Made by a program: the position numbers and the translations under genes | The notes under the pieces: generated by a model | Told to the model about the DNA's origin: nothing | What the model saw: the letters and a program-made list of their open reading frames with translations, nothing else | The model's database searches: none | Source: Metellina segmentata | Taxonomy: Eukaryota > Arthropoda > Arachnida > Araneae > Tetragnathidae | Reading direction: 5' to 3' | DNA: 64,000 nt | Assembly (NCBI GenBank): GCA_947359465.1 | Contig: OX375875.1 | Coordinates: 12,720,538-12,784,537, forward strand | Shown here: in pieces, positions 9,166-20,372 of the stretch | How positions within the stretch are numbered: position 1 is the first letter of the stretch | How the letters are laid out: each line of letters starts with the position of its first letter

Positions 9166-10671
9166 TCGATTTTGTGATAATATGTCGGTAGTAGAAGAAC
9201 TACTTTTCTGCAAACCGATAGAACTCTCAAAGCAACAGCGCTCGCATTATTTGCTATTTTAAATGATTTTATGAACGAGGCAAACATAGAATGGAAAAAT
9301 TGCGTCGGAATATGCACCGATGGTGCTCGTTCAATGTTCGGAAGTTTCCAAAGTATACAAGCACTTGTAAAACAAAAATAGCCTCAGTGCGTCTGGACAC
9401 ATTGCATGATCCACAGAGAAGATTTGGCTTCCAAAGAAATGAGTCCTGGTCTGAATATTGTGTTAACTACAGTTGTAACCGTAGCAAATTATATCAAAAT
9501 GAGACCCCTGAAATCAAGAATCTTTTCCACACTTAAACTTTTCCGCACTTGTAAAGACATGGGTGCAATGCATTCAGCTCTACTATTTTACTGCGAGGCA
9601 AGATGGTTATCACGTGGGAAATTCTTGCAACGTTTTTATGAATTAAGAGAAGAAATCGTCATTTTTCTGGAAGAAGAAAACAGACCGGAAGCCAAGAATT
9701 TTCGCGATGGTTTATTTGTGATGAAATTAAGCTACTTGGTCGACATATTGGAGAAATTAAATAACTTGAATCTTCAACTCCAAGGAGCAAATATACATAT
9801 GTTGGATACGAGTGATAAAGTTAATTCTTTTTGTAGCAAATTGTAATTATGGAGCAGAAATTTAAAGCAAAAAAACCTAACAATATTTGCAAATGTGAAT
9901 GGTAATGGTAATTTTAGTTAACGTCGTACTAGAGCAACACAACGGGCTATTGACGACGGTCCGGGATCAGTCCCTTGAGGGAAAGATCCGAGGACAACAC
10001 CTCGTAATTTTGAACCACGGTCAGATGACGAAGCAACACCTGAGCTGGCACCCCACTCTCCAAACTTCCACGACAACCCAACGTGAGGACTTTCGGCCAC
10101 GACAGATTTAAGGTGCACCAGCCGCCTCTACACCATACGCTTACAAACATCCATGCCCGTACCCGGATTCGAACCAGGAACCTTCCGATCTAGAGGCTAA
10201 CACCTTAACCACTATACCGGTTGGTCGGCGCAAATGTGAATGATTATACTAAAATTTACAAGGCTGAAGAAGAAAATGTAAAAGTTGTTTTTGTAACCCT
10301 TGAAAATCATTTAGCCACACACACACTTGTTGGCAAAGAATTTTAAAAAGTATTTTCTTGCTGACGACAAACTGATAGCAAGTTACGAGTGGGTTAGGGA
10401 TCCATTTCAAAAGACTCCCGAAGGACTCTCAATTGATGAGGAAGAAACATTCATAGACTTCACGACTAAAAACAAGGGCATTTCGCATTCTGTTACCATT
10501 TACAACATCCTACCTTTATGAAACTGGATTTTCTGCTGTGACTTCTTTGAAGACAAAATGTAGATCTCGGCTTAATATAGAAACAGAACTGAGAGTGGCT
10601 ATTTCTAATATTAAGCCTTCCTTCGAAAAACTTTATTCGATAAGACAGGCCCAAGGAAGTCACTAATAATT
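9166..10671 (+). pseudogene. hAT transposase pseudogene (ZBED5/SCAN-domain type), split by a SINE
   Basis: Fragments in several frames match the C-terminal two thirds of hAT transposases of the kind that gave rise to vertebrate ZBED5. Readable parts are LLFCKPIEL near 9200, CTDGARSMFG-like sequence near 9310-9345, MIHREDLASKEMSPGLN (9406), an ARWLSRGKFLQRFYELREE core (9600) and SYLVDILEKLNNLNLQLQG (about 9735-9785). After a 328-bp SINE the gene resumes at about 10243 and ends with ETGFSAVTSLKTKCRSRLN, a hAT dimerisation-region motif, and a stop at about 10663. At least three frameshifts and several stops are present. The N-terminal BED finger is absent. The sequence CACAGGTTGAGAATCACTG (about 10887-10905) looks like the 3' terminal repeat of this hAT type, so the element probably ends there. 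Confidence 0.85.
9902..10229 (-). mobile_element. SINE-1, full length, 13-bp target duplication
   Basis: A complete reversed SINE-1, 328 bp, with tRNA head ending GGTTGGTCGGC at the right. The B box is intact (GGATTCGAACC in reverse). GCAAATGTGAATG flanks it at 9889-9901 and 10230-10242. It interrupts the hAT transposase pseudogene and is therefore younger. It is among the best preserved copies and a good reference for the family consensus. Confidence 0.97.
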
Positions 10672-10909
10672 ATCAAATTTGTTTTTAATTTATTATGTTT
10701 TGATTAAGTAGGGGGGGGGGTTTGATTTAGAAGTTGTTTTACTTTAATAAGTTAATTATTAAATATGTCGAAATGTATTATGTTTTTATGTGTATGTGTG
10801 CTTTTCTTTAAGTCAGTTAATCAATTTTTTTAAATAATATTTTCTCTTGGATATTCTAGCGCCCCCTTCTAGTGTGCTCTCGCCTCACAGGTTGAGAATC
10901 ACTGATGTA

Positions 10910-11560
10910 AGGTATTAATCTGGTGTAAAATTTTCCGCAGATTTCAAATACGTTGAAGATATATTCAATTTAAAAATTATATATTAAAAGAAAATCATAT
11001 GTTTAGATATTAGTCTTATGTGAAATTTTCCGCAGATTTCAAATCCGTTGAAATTTTCAATCTATCTTTAGCAATTCCGATTTTACGAAAAAAAAAAACT
11101 TAAAAATCCCAGTCAATATGTTTTTTATTTCTTGCTCCCATTCGCCGAAAAGGGGACATGAAATGTAATCTGTTTCTTTTTTCAAACGCGAAGGGCAGTA
11201 TTATTTAATATGCAATCTGTGGTTTTGTTTGGAAAGAAAACGTTCACGTGACGTCACAATCTCTTGCGCAAATATAAAATACGGTCACGTGGGGGAGAAA
11301 AAGTTCATTTTATTGGGTTTCTTTTTTCGTTCGGACGCGAGAAACGCGTTTGAAGAAGCCGGGTAGAGAATAAAGCTATTAAATTAATTTTAAAATCTTC
11401 TAGATTGAATTTTAAAATTTCATTCAACCCACACATTGCAAAAACTTCGGACTACCTGTGTGCCAAATCTCATTGATGTAAGTGCCATAGATCGTCAGGA
11501 TTTTGCTGCCGCGAAACAAACAAACAGACAGACAAACACTTCCTTTTATAATAGTAGAGA
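10910..11560 (-). mobile_element. Helitron, non-autonomous, 5' end defined
   Basis: On the minus strand the element begins TCTCTACTATTATAAAAGG at 11560, preceded by A, as expected for a Helitron 5' end (5'-TC, inserted between A and T). Next come AGTGTTTGTCTGTCTG and GGCACACAGGTAGTCCGAA. The complete copy at 50343-51067 has the same opening. Inside, a motif with TTTCCGCAGATTTCAAAT is repeated at about 10937 and 11030. The 3' end (CTAG) is not identified and the left limit is approximate. There is no Rep/helicase coding sequence. Confidence 0.68.
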
Positions 11561-11602
11561 TTCCTAACAATTTCAATAAGTAACTAATTGTGTTTAAATA
11601 TA

Positions 11603-12728
11603 CACTGTATGGACAAAAGTATTTCAACTGCAGAAATTCGGAGGAGGATCCATTTTAGTGTGAGGTTAGTTTCCTGGTTTGGACTCGGTTCATTTCTTTA
11701 TGTACCTGGTAACATGAACACTGACGTGCACCTCTACGTTCTGAATCCTTCGACCTTGCCTACACTATGGCAATACTACGGTTATGATGGTTGTTTCTTC
11801 CAACAGGATCGAGCTCCGTGTCATACTGCAAAACGTGTACTGGATTGGTTTCCTGAAAATGAAATGAATTTGCTTGACTGGCCTCAATCCCGACTGGTCC
11901 CGATCTCAATCCGATCGAGCAATTGTGGGACAAACTGGAGCGACAAGTACGACACTGCCACTCACGCCCATCTTCACAACAATCTCTTCTCACAGCCTTG
12001 CAATAGCCATGGCGAGTTATTCCTGCCCAGACCAACAGAAAACTTGTGGAAAGTTTATGATGATATAGACATATATAGTTTATGATGATAAAGACATGAT
12101 ATAGACATATATAGTTTATGATGATAAAGACAAACTGGAGCGACAAGTATGATGATGACAAGATGATATAGACATGATATAGACATATATAGTTTATGAT
12201 GATAAAGACAAACTGGAGCGACAAGTACGACACTGCCACTCACGCCCATCTTCACAACAATCTCTTCTCACAGCCTTGCAATAGCCATGGCGAGTTATTC
12301 CTGCCCAGACCAACAGAAAACTTGTGGAAAGTTTATGATGATATAGACATATATAGTTTATGATGATAAAGACATGATATAGACATATATAGTTTATGAT
12401 GATAAAGACAAACTGGAGCGACAAGTATGATGATGACAAGATGATATAGACATGATATAGACATATATAGTTTATGATGATAAAGACAAACTGGAGCGAC
12501 AAGTACGACACTGCCACTCACGCCCATCTTCACAACAATCTCTTCTCACAGCCTTGCAATAGCCATGGCGAGTTATTCCTGCCCAGACCAACAGAAAACT
12601 TGTGGAAAGTATGCCTCGACATGTTGCAGCTATAATACAAGTAAAAGGAAGGCCTGCCGTTACTAAATAGAATAATAAAGCACTTTTTTTGAAAAATATG
12701 CGGTGTTCTAATTCTTTTGTCCATCTAG
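11603..12728 (+). pseudogene. Tc1-like element (family B, copy 1), N-terminus deleted
   Basis: TA-flanked terminal repeats CACTGTATGGACAAAAG at the left and CTTTTGTCCATCTAG at the right bound the element. The left repeat runs straight into GCAGAAATTCGGAGGAGGAT and a catalytic-domain fragment: a WFGLGSFLYVPGN stretch, then FFQQDRAPCHTAKRVLDWF with the second catalytic aspartate, then, frameshifted, a PDLNPIEQLW-like end. The helix-turn-helix and first aspartate are missing. The 3' third is disrupted by a 278-bp tandem amplification (11935-12606). Another copy with the same internal deletion lies at 14509-15072 on the other strand, so the deleted form itself moved. It cannot make a transposase. 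Confidence 0.85.
11935..12606. repeat. 278-bp tandem repeat inside the Tc1 copy, about 2.4 copies
   Basis: The block starting GACAAACTGGAGCGACAAGT recurs with a 278-bp period (about 11935, 12212, 12490), and the copies are near-identical. Each full unit holds Tc1 coding sequence (CACTCACGCCCATCTTCAC through GAAAACTTGTGGAAAG) followed by a smaller internal repeat. That smaller repeat is ATGATATAGACATATATAG plus TTTATGATGATAAAGAC. The last unit returns to normal Tc1 sequence at about 12606. High identity means recent amplification. Confidence 0.95.
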
Positions 12729-12732
12729 TATA

Positions 12733-13943
12733 TGTCTGAATAATAATACACTTCCATTTTACAAAAACATGCAATCAAGCATTCATCACAACCTCTTTAA
12801 ATGATACTGAACCTCCAATTTGTAAAACCATGTAATCTTATATACTCACTATCAACTAATATATTCGATATTGAGACACATCACTTTTCTATCCCTTCAG
12901 TAGTGGTCCGAGGCCGATGGTTGTTAATGAGCTCCGTCGTGAAAGTTCAGTAAAAGACTCAAAAGACATAGAGTCAAAATTCCATATTTGGAGTATATTT
13001 TACTAAATTTAATCGGTCACGTCACGTAAGTTACATGTAGTATAAAGTAGCAATTACATTTGGATAGGCATTGAAAAGTGTAACTATCCTCCCACCGGCT
13101 GTATATAATCTTTACTTGACCTTCTCTTCTACAGATGGATTTTATCTTTTAGTTGTATCGGTAACTGTTTATTGCTCTGACTTTTTTAATTGGCTTTTGC
13201 CGCACTTCCTCGGCTTGAAATCTTGTGGACGTTTCTTTTAATTGAAAAAGCTTTGTTCTTAGGTTGCCAGCTTGGCGTTTTCTATGTAGGGTTGCCAACT
13301 TGGCGTTTCACTTCTTGTAAGATGCGAGATGGCGAACCTTACACCTTCCATTTACTAAAAGAACTACCGAAATAACTATCCTTAAATGCCTACTTGTTAA
13401 ACATTTAAACATCCCTAGAGCCCAGTAAATAAATACACACACATACATATATACGTGTGTCACCCACCTGTGTAAAAAAATATTTAATGGTTCGCTCTCA
13501 AGGTTAAATACATAAGGGTTACCTTCGAAGTTACTGACTTGACTGCCCTCGGTGCATTTCCAGCTTTCCTCTCTTGAAGTTGTATGTCTTCAGACATTTT
13601 TCAGTTTCTGTATCAACACTTCCGCTAATATCCCCTCGGTTCCGGCCTTACAACATTTCCTTGTGTTTCAAACGAAATTTTTCCACTGCACGGAAATACG
13701 TTTACCTCCCATCAAATCCTGCCGATTGCTCCACTGTAAATGTTTTGGGTTTTTTTAAATGACGGAAGATATGTCTATCTTTCAATTGATGCTACAAGTT
13801 TGGCAAGGTCAGTACAAGTTCAATACTTGATCCACGCACAATAGTAATTTATGTACGCAAAGTGACAAAATTAAAATTAAAAGTTATATATATTATAGAC
13901 ATAAAGTTCTTAAGTGTGTGTGTGTATAAAGAGTTAGAGGTAG
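12733..13943. other. No recognised gene
   Basis: Short frames only (61-68 codons) without family resemblance. There is an (AC)n/(AT)n patch at 13432-13462. The stretch 12890-13140 has a moderately complex composition but I do not recognise it. Confidence 0.4.
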
Positions 13944-14018
13944 GTAGGGATGTTGTGATTAACGTCGCATATGAGCAACTGAAAGGGCTATTTGCGACGG
14001 TCCGGAATCTATCCCAAA
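13944..14018 (-). mobile_element. SINE-1 tail fragment, old
   Basis: GATTAACGTCGCATATGAGC followed by GACGGTCCGGAATCTATCCC is the diverged, reversed 3' end of SINE-1. The rest of the copy is not present. 14019-14508 holds nothing else recognisable. Confidence 0.75.
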
Positions 14019-14508
14019 CTAAATATAAAGAGAAATAGTTACCTTTAAGAATCAGATTGTATTGGAGTGGCCCCTAATCCCCAAGAGAAGCAGCAAGCTG
14101 GATGATATGGTTAAGTAATGAACATAATGATTAAGTAATGGATTTGCATGAGACTAAACAATGGATAATGAAAGAGGACTTGATTTATGTATGGAGCAAT
14201 ATAATTGTTACAATCACAGATAGGTAGACCGATGAGGGGGAAACGATGAATGTAGTGATTGATTTTACCATGACAGGAAAGAATTTGTGAGAGTTAGCAA
14301 CATTGTTTAAAGCTTCATTCAAGAGACTAGGATGGAAAGAATTTGTTTGTAATTTGGTCTTTGTCGTGTGTATGTAATCAATTAATAATTGTAATAACAT
14401 TTTCTTGGTGTAAATGTAAGTAGATTTGGCCACATCTGTTCATTCAGAAATATACCAAACTCAAATTTATGGCTTTGTATAGTTTTGCCAATAAATTTGG
14501 GAAATATA

Positions 14509-15072
14509 CACTACAAGGACAAACGTATTTGGACACTGCATGTTTTTCAGAAACAGTTTTTTATTCTATTCAGTAACGGGTAGCCTCTCCTTTTTTGCTT
14601 ATATTACAGCTGCAACATGTCGAGTCATAAATTCCACATGTTTTCTGTAGGTCTGGGGAGGATTAGCTCGCCATGCTTCTTGAAAGGCCGTCAGAAGAGA
14701 TTGTTATGAAAATGGGCGTGCGTGGCGGTGTCGTACTCGTAGCTTCAGTTTCTCCCACAATTGCTCGATCGGATTGAGATCGTGGATTTAAACCGGCCAA
14801 ATTCACCTAATTTTCAGGAAACCATTACAGCACACGTTCTGCAGTATGACATGAAGGAGCTCGGTCCAGTTAGAAGATGCAACCATCATTACCGTAGTAT
14901 TGCCATAGTGTGGGTAAGGCCGAAATATTCAGAACGTCGAGGTACAAGTCAGCGTTCATGGTACCACGTCCATAAAGCAATAGGCCCAGTCCTAACCAGG
15001 AAAACAACCCCACTCTAAGATGGATCCTCCTTCGAATTTCTGCAATGTCCAAATGCTTTTGTCCATATAGTG
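14509..15072 (-). pseudogene. Tc1-like element (family B, copy 2), same internal deletion
   Basis: A 564-bp TA-flanked element with terminal repeats CACTACAAGGACAAACG (left) and CATTTGTCC-type sequence ending CCATATAGTG (right). Read on the minus strand, the terminal repeat joins directly to AEIRRRIHLRVGLFSWLGLG, the same join as in the copy at 11603. The fragment continues through LPTLWQYYGNDGCIF and decays before the final glutamate region. The HTH domain and the first catalytic aspartate are absent. It is a deletion derivative that could only be moved in trans. Confidence 0.85.
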
Positions 15073-15091
15073 TATATGTAATAAATATATA

Positions 15092-16306
15092 CACTATCTA
15101 CCTATAAGTATTTGGACACCTGTGATAGAAAAGAAAAACAAAATTTATTCATATTCAATTGTTGGTAGAGCCTCCACGAGAGGCAATTACAGCCTCAACA
15201 CTCCGGGGCATGCTTACCACAAGTCCTTGTATGACGGCTTGTGGTATTTTCTTCCACTCGGCTTGGAGAAGACATGTAAGTTACTTCACCGATTTTGGAC
15301 TGTTGTTGCACACCTTAATTCGGCGATTCAACTCGTCCCTGAGGTACTCTATAGGGTTCAGGTCTGGGCCCTGGGCACTCCAGTCCATTCGGTTAACCCC
15401 ATTGTCCAGATACCAATCCATGGTGGACCGCGCAACATGACAGCAACCGTTGTCGTGCTGGACATAACATGGGTCCAATCCGTAAAACTGCCACAACGTA
15501 AGGAGCATACTGTCATCCAAAATAGTGCAGTAGGCCTCGGCGTTGAGTTTACCATGAATTTGAACCAAGGGTCCCAGTCCACGCCAGGAGAAACACCCCA
15601 GACCATAATTCCACCTCCGCCGAACTTTACTATGGGCGCATGCATTCTGGCAGGAGGCGTTCTCCATGCAGACGCCAGACCCAGATCCTGTCATCCGAGC
15701 GGTAGAGGGTGAAGCTTGATTCGTCACTCCAAAGAACCCGTTTCCGCTGATCTACGGTTCACTTTCGACGTGCTTTGCATCACATTAACCGAGCAGTGCG
15801 GTTGGACTTTGTGATCAAAGGCTTATGGGCGGCAGCAGGACAATGAAAAACAAGCAGATGTGCTTCCTTACGTATGGTATTAATCGAAACAACACTCCCG
15901 GATGCCTGTTGAAACTCATGGAGTATGTGGGCCATCGGTTGCGTGGGATTCTTCCGAGTTTCTCTGGACAGCACCCGTCGGTCTCTATCTCCCAGTTTCG
16001 TGGATCTGCCTACTCGGGGAACATTCCGACAATCATCGTTCACCTTCCACTTTTAAATCACATAGGCCACTGTCGATTTTTGGTAATTCAGCTCACTAGA
16101 TATGTCCTTTAAGGATCAGTCATTTCTGTGATACCCAACGATCGGCGCCTTTCTCGAAATCAGAAAATGCACATCGTGGCATCTTGCATGCGACTAATGC
16201 CAATGTTGTTTCCTACACGATATTTAACAGCGGAGAACGTGAAGTATATAAGGACCGCAGATATCGTCATTTGCATGGGTGTCCAAATACTTATTGGTAG
16301 AAAGTG
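15092..16306 (-). pseudogene. Tc1-like element, near full length (1215 bp)
   Basis: TA-flanked, with long terminal repeats (left CACTATCTACCTATAAGTAT, right its complement with 2-3 changes, about 29 bp in all). On the minus strand the N-terminal region lies near 15970-16200. A second DNA-binding part (15780-16043) follows with GRSTKLGDRDRRVLSRETRK. The catalytic part (15281-15727) has a WRGLGPLVQIHGKLN segment and VQHDNGCCHVARSTM, then PDLNPIEYLRDEL. The aspartate and final glutamate are 34 residues apart, the DD34E signature of Tc1. At least two frameshifts separate the parts. Structurally complete but coding-dead. Confidence 0.9.
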
Positions 16307-16313
16307 TATAATA

Positions 16314-16880
16314 CTAGGGGGCTCAACCCTCTGTTTGCTTACGCTCACCAACCACAAGTATCCTGAAGAGGAACCCAAAAATTTCAAAAAGATATAACTT
16401 GTGTTTTATTTTATTGTTTGGCAGAATCCCTTACTCAATACTCAACAGATTACTTAGGCCAGACACCTCAGATTATTTGCAAGTGTCCAGTGCCAAACAT
16501 TTTTTTCAAAAGCTGATCAGTACTAGATGGAGTCATTAGAGCTGAAAACACAATGAGTGCAGAAAGTTAAAACATTTGACTAGTTCTGTAATGTTCCTAG
16601 GGTGTATTTACATAGTTATATAAAAATGTAAGATTGGTTGTGATTTAAATCTTGACACCCTGCCAGGAAGCAAATTGAAATTTCTAAAAACACTCGGCGA
16701 GATGCGAACATTCACGTTTAGAGATACTCTAAAAAAAAAAACTCAAGGCTGAAGACTGAAAATGTGTACGTGTTTTGTTCAATCGCGTTAGAAATTTCGT
16801 TTTTTTCAATTTTGATACTTAATGTACCCTAAACTAATAGCCGCATCAGAAAAAAAATCTTATCCATTTTGTTCCCTGTA
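16314..16880 (-). mobile_element. Helitron 3' end, minus strand
   Basis: CTAGGGGGCTCAACCCTCTG at 16314 is, in reverse, a Helitron terminus (hairpin-like GC-rich stretch then CTAG, followed by T). The internal phrase TACCCTAAACTAATAGCCGC near 16825 recurs, nearly unchanged, inside the Helitron at 45813 (CACCCTAAACTAATAGCGGC). The extent to the right is approximate. It lies immediately beside the Tc1 terminus at 16306. No coding region. Confidence 0.6.
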
Positions 16881-17006
16881 TAATTTTGAACAAACCATGT
16901 TAATTTGGTAATTAAAACTATTTGAACTTTTCACCTTAAATATTTAGCTGAAATCAAGTTTCTTTAGCTTAAATTATACTTCTGCATATAGCCTTGCACT
17001 CAATTA

Positions 17007-19509
17007 GGGTAAAACGGGGTAATTGTAAACAAAATTTGTATTTTCACCTTCAATCCCTATTTTCAAACTCTTGATAAAGTAATTAAACATTATTCAACCT
17101 ACTAAACCAACTTGTCACAATTCTACTTTAATGTTTAATTAGTACGAAGGTTCCAGAAAAAAAAATTAATACAGTACTCGGCTGTTTACAATTGCCCCAA
17201 GTGTTTACAATTACCCCTGAAAGTAGGGGCAATTGTAAACAACGATTTTCCTCGTGATATTAAATATTGAACAAGTGACATCATGAGCAGTAGTCATGGC
17301 ATTAGAAGGAACTCCAGTGGCATTTTTACCCGTCTAATACCTTGTTTACAATAACAACGTTTTGATCTTTACATTTACCAAATACTCCCACTTCTTACCC
17401 CATCAAAATATAGTGACACTTTAAAGTTGCATTGATCATGAGTAGGGCAACTTTTTGCAACAAATACAACTTTTTTTCAGACGTTTTACGCTTAATGTTA
17501 AGTACTAAAACCAAAATTCCTCCTACTTGGGGTGTATTGTAAGTGAGTTATAACAGAAACAACAATGCAACCATCTGCAACTTTTTAAAATTTAGCTTAA
17601 AATTAATAAATATGAAATTACTATTTCATTTTTTGCCCTCTCAATCAACCCTTCGATCAAGTGTGTCTGATCTTGCGAACGCCGAAGTATTGCGGATCAA
17701 ACAAGAAGTTCTTGGAAAGATGGTGTTCGTCCTAACAGACGAAAGTGAAATAAATCGCAAGTACCTTAACACATTGGTTGTCACTCTTGATAATTCTGAA
17801 GAAACTTAAACAATCGACTGCAGAGTTTGAGGGGTGAGTTTCGATCATCAATATGTTGTTTCCTTGTAGATGACGTATTAAAATCTCTGAATATTGAGCG
17901 AAAGGATTATGCGCTTCTGCTATCCGATACAGCACATTATATGACTGCAGCTGGCGCAGTTTTTCAATGTTAAAGAAATTACTGGCCAAGGATCGGCCAT
18001 TCAACGTTCTTCTGTATTTCAGTATGTATTATACTAGTGTTGTACACGACTAAAATTGTCAACATATTTTGAATTTTTTTCATTTTTTACGAATAATTTA
18101 CTTTAGATTTTAGTGTATCAAAAATAAATGCAACTTTATTTCCATAAATGCAACTTTAGGGAATGATGAATGCAACTTTTCCCATTTTTACTGCAACAAA
18201 AAAGTTGCCCTAATCATGAGGTGAACTTCCTAAGAATATCTAATTCAAACATTTACTGAACAAAGAATGTATTTAGTGCAAAAAATAGATAATTACAAAT
18301 TTAAAAAATTAAAATTAAAAAAAAATTGAAAAATACAAACTTAGGTACAAAAAACAGACAAACGTTACATTTCTTACACATTAACAGCACCCTCAGTTGG
18401 AAAATTTCTTTAAGGCCTTCTTTGTTACATGTTCGAGTAGGTAAAATTGCTTTAAACAGAGACTTAATTAAAGACTAATTCTGTGTTACCAAAGACCATG
18501 GTCTTTGGTAACACAGAATTAGTCTTTTTCAACCACAGCGAATTTAGTCTCTGCATTATCGATGCATTTGAGTCTGGTAATCTTAAACTCCTTTCTGAAA
18601 CGACATCCACCCTTCATACATACGGAAAATGGGTTTTCTCTCTCGTTCCCCCATCAACACCTACAAGCAGAAACGTAGTTGTTTCCATTAATGTGTCCAA
18701 AATATTTAACTTCCCCTACATGCTAGTCTTCTATATTTTGCTTGAATGTTTGGAGAACTTCAAACTCTCAATTAGTCAATTCTTTCAATTAGTTTCTCAT
18801 CCTAGCTGTCCTTGAGTTCTGCTTTCCTTTTCATTTGTTTCTTTCTTGGTTTCTTGCTTTCTCCTGGCTCTTTCACTTTCTTCTAACTCGACATCCATTT
18901 CTTTTTTCTCTCTTCTCTCTTCATTCAGTGGTGACAGTACTTGGTCAGTTCTAAGAACTTCACCATATGTGTGACGTTTTAAAAAATCAATTTTCCTGCT
19001 CTCCAAGAACACGAAAAATGCAATAAAACGCAATTCAAACGTACTAAATACGATTAAATACAAAATTACACTGAAAAACACATTGGTATTCTCTCCAAAG
19101 TGAACGAAACTGTTGGCAAAGTTATGTTTACAATCACCCCTTCCCTTGAAAAATATGGGGTAATTGTAAGCATTCAAATGTAGGTGTATTAAAGTTCCCA
19201 GAAGGAAAAGTCAATAATTTTATGTTCGATAGAAACATAACTGACCGTAGTAAAGAATTGGAACAGCATATTTTTTAATATATTATGGAAGGCAACAGAA
19301 AATGCAACACACAGAAACTTTAAAACCCAAACTTTTCATCCACAATTTTTTCATCTAAACATATTGCTATCAGTGGTGGATCAAAGAATTACGGGATCAC
19401 CATATTACATCCTCAGGGTTACCAGCTTTCATATTTCACAACTTTTTAGTTTCTCAGAATTTCATGTGGGCGCTTGTATAGCTTGTTTTTGCAATTACCC
19501 GCCTGACTC
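17007..19509. mobile_element. TA-target DNA transposon with GGGGTAATTGTAAAC repeats
   Basis: Terminal inverted repeats of about 28 bp: GGGTAAAACGGGGTAATTG plus TAAACAA at the left, and the complement of GAGTCAGGCGGGTAATTGC plus AAAAACAA at the right. Both are flanked by TA (17005-17006, 19510-19511). The GGGGTAATTGTAA motif recurs internally near 17185-17245, 17525 and 19150, in both orientations. TA duplication and this kind of terminus suggest the Tc1/mariner-pogo group. No transposase domain is readable. Minus-strand sequence at 18797-19177 codes a charged coiled-coil-like tail (RREKKEMDVELEESERARRK) that might be its remnant. A hAT element is nested at 17443-18212. Confidence 0.72.
17443..18212 (+). 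pseudogene. hAT element (770 bp) with perfect 8-bp target duplication and transposase fragment
   Basis: The ends are TAGGGCAACTTTTTGC and its near complement AAAAAAGTTGCCCTA. ATCATGAG flanks them at 17435-17442 and 18213-18220. The 8-bp duplication is diagnostic of hAT. Inside, 17630-18015 codes a transposase fragment: SVSDLANAEVLRIKQEVLGK, then KMVFVLTDESEINRKYLNTL, then an LNIERKDYALLLSDTAHYMT stretch after a frameshift. That order resembles the catalytic region of hAT transposases of the CGGBP1-related type seen in arthropods. Zinc finger and dimerisation domain are missing, so it is an internally deleted copy. Confidence 0.85.
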
Positions 19510-20139
19510 TAATCAATAATACTTTAAAACAGCAATCTTTCTTATTTAATAACAATTTTATTAATGCCGTAAACCTGATTTACAGGAAACTAGAAACTAA
19601 ACAATTATTTGAAGATTTCAAAACTTCTTTCAATGTCGAGCAAATTTCCAAAACAACCGGTGCGGTAAAACGATGTCGGAAATCTGAGAAAGTACTTCTT
19701 ACTGAAAACAATTACAAAGCACTTCTTTAAGTTGGTATTTTCAGACGAAAACAAAAGGCTTTCTCCGATGTAGTACTTTGTACTTAGAAAATTGAAACTT
19801 GAAGCTGATAAGATCCGACGAAAGAATTTTAAAGGTTATAGGATTATGAAGTCCTCGAAACCCATCCCAAAGCCCTGGTTCTCCTCTGAATGATGGAGTA
19901 TCAATAACAATTTCTTTCTTTATTCCTGGAAATTATTAAGAACTCTTAATTTGTGCTCATTAGCAAAGTAAAATGGTTTCAATATCTTCCAAAGAAGGTT
20001 TTGAAATTCAAACTATAAAACTTGTGAAAGGGACAAATAAAAAAGAATGAAAGTGCTTCATTTTATTATTAATAGGAAAATATTGATGGGGTAAAAGATG
20101 TTCTTGTTTACATTTTGTAGTTTAGATAATATTCAAAGA
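19510..20139. other. No recognised gene or repeat
   Basis: AT-rich sequence with no long frame and no repeat that I could match elsewhere in the window. Confidence 0.4.
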
Positions 20140-20255
20140 CTGAGTTCAAAATTCCGAGGTGTTGTCCTCGGATCCTTTCCTGCGGCATTGATCCCGAACC
20201 GTCGCCAATAGCTCTGTGTGTTGCTCCAGTGCTACGTTAATTCAACTTACCACCA
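20140..20255 (+). mobile_element. SINE-1, 5'-truncated and diverged
   Basis: TTCCGAGGTGTTGTCCTCGG to CAGTGCTACGTTAATTCAAC is the 3' third of SINE-1. Divergence is higher than in the copies near 6-10 kb. Confidence 0.85.
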
Positions 20256-20372
20256 TCAAAGGTATTGCATTTATGACAGTCCCGACACATGAAGTCTTTG
20301 GCGTATCATTTTTTCTTACAAACTGCCTGAATAGAAAATTACTTACAGATAAAATATGTTATGTTCGATTTA

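Noticed and set aside
9947..10150. Conserved 67-codon frame (MFVSVWCRGGWCTLN...) that recurs at 8546, 8892, 9947, 47068 and elsewhere
   Set aside because: It lies wholly inside SINE-1 and recurs only because the SINE does. Frames break freely in diverged copies, so it is not a gene.
11230..11310. Clustered CACGTG and TGACGTCA motifs read as a promoter
   Set aside because: They lie within the Helitron; no gene follows. Motif presence alone is weak.
11760..12533. Minus-strand frames rich in YLSLQFVFIIINYICLYH repeats (membrane-protein-like)
   Set aside because: They are the antisense of the 278-bp tandem repeat with its inner ATATAGACATATATAG motif; hydrophobicity is a by-product of AT-rich sequence.
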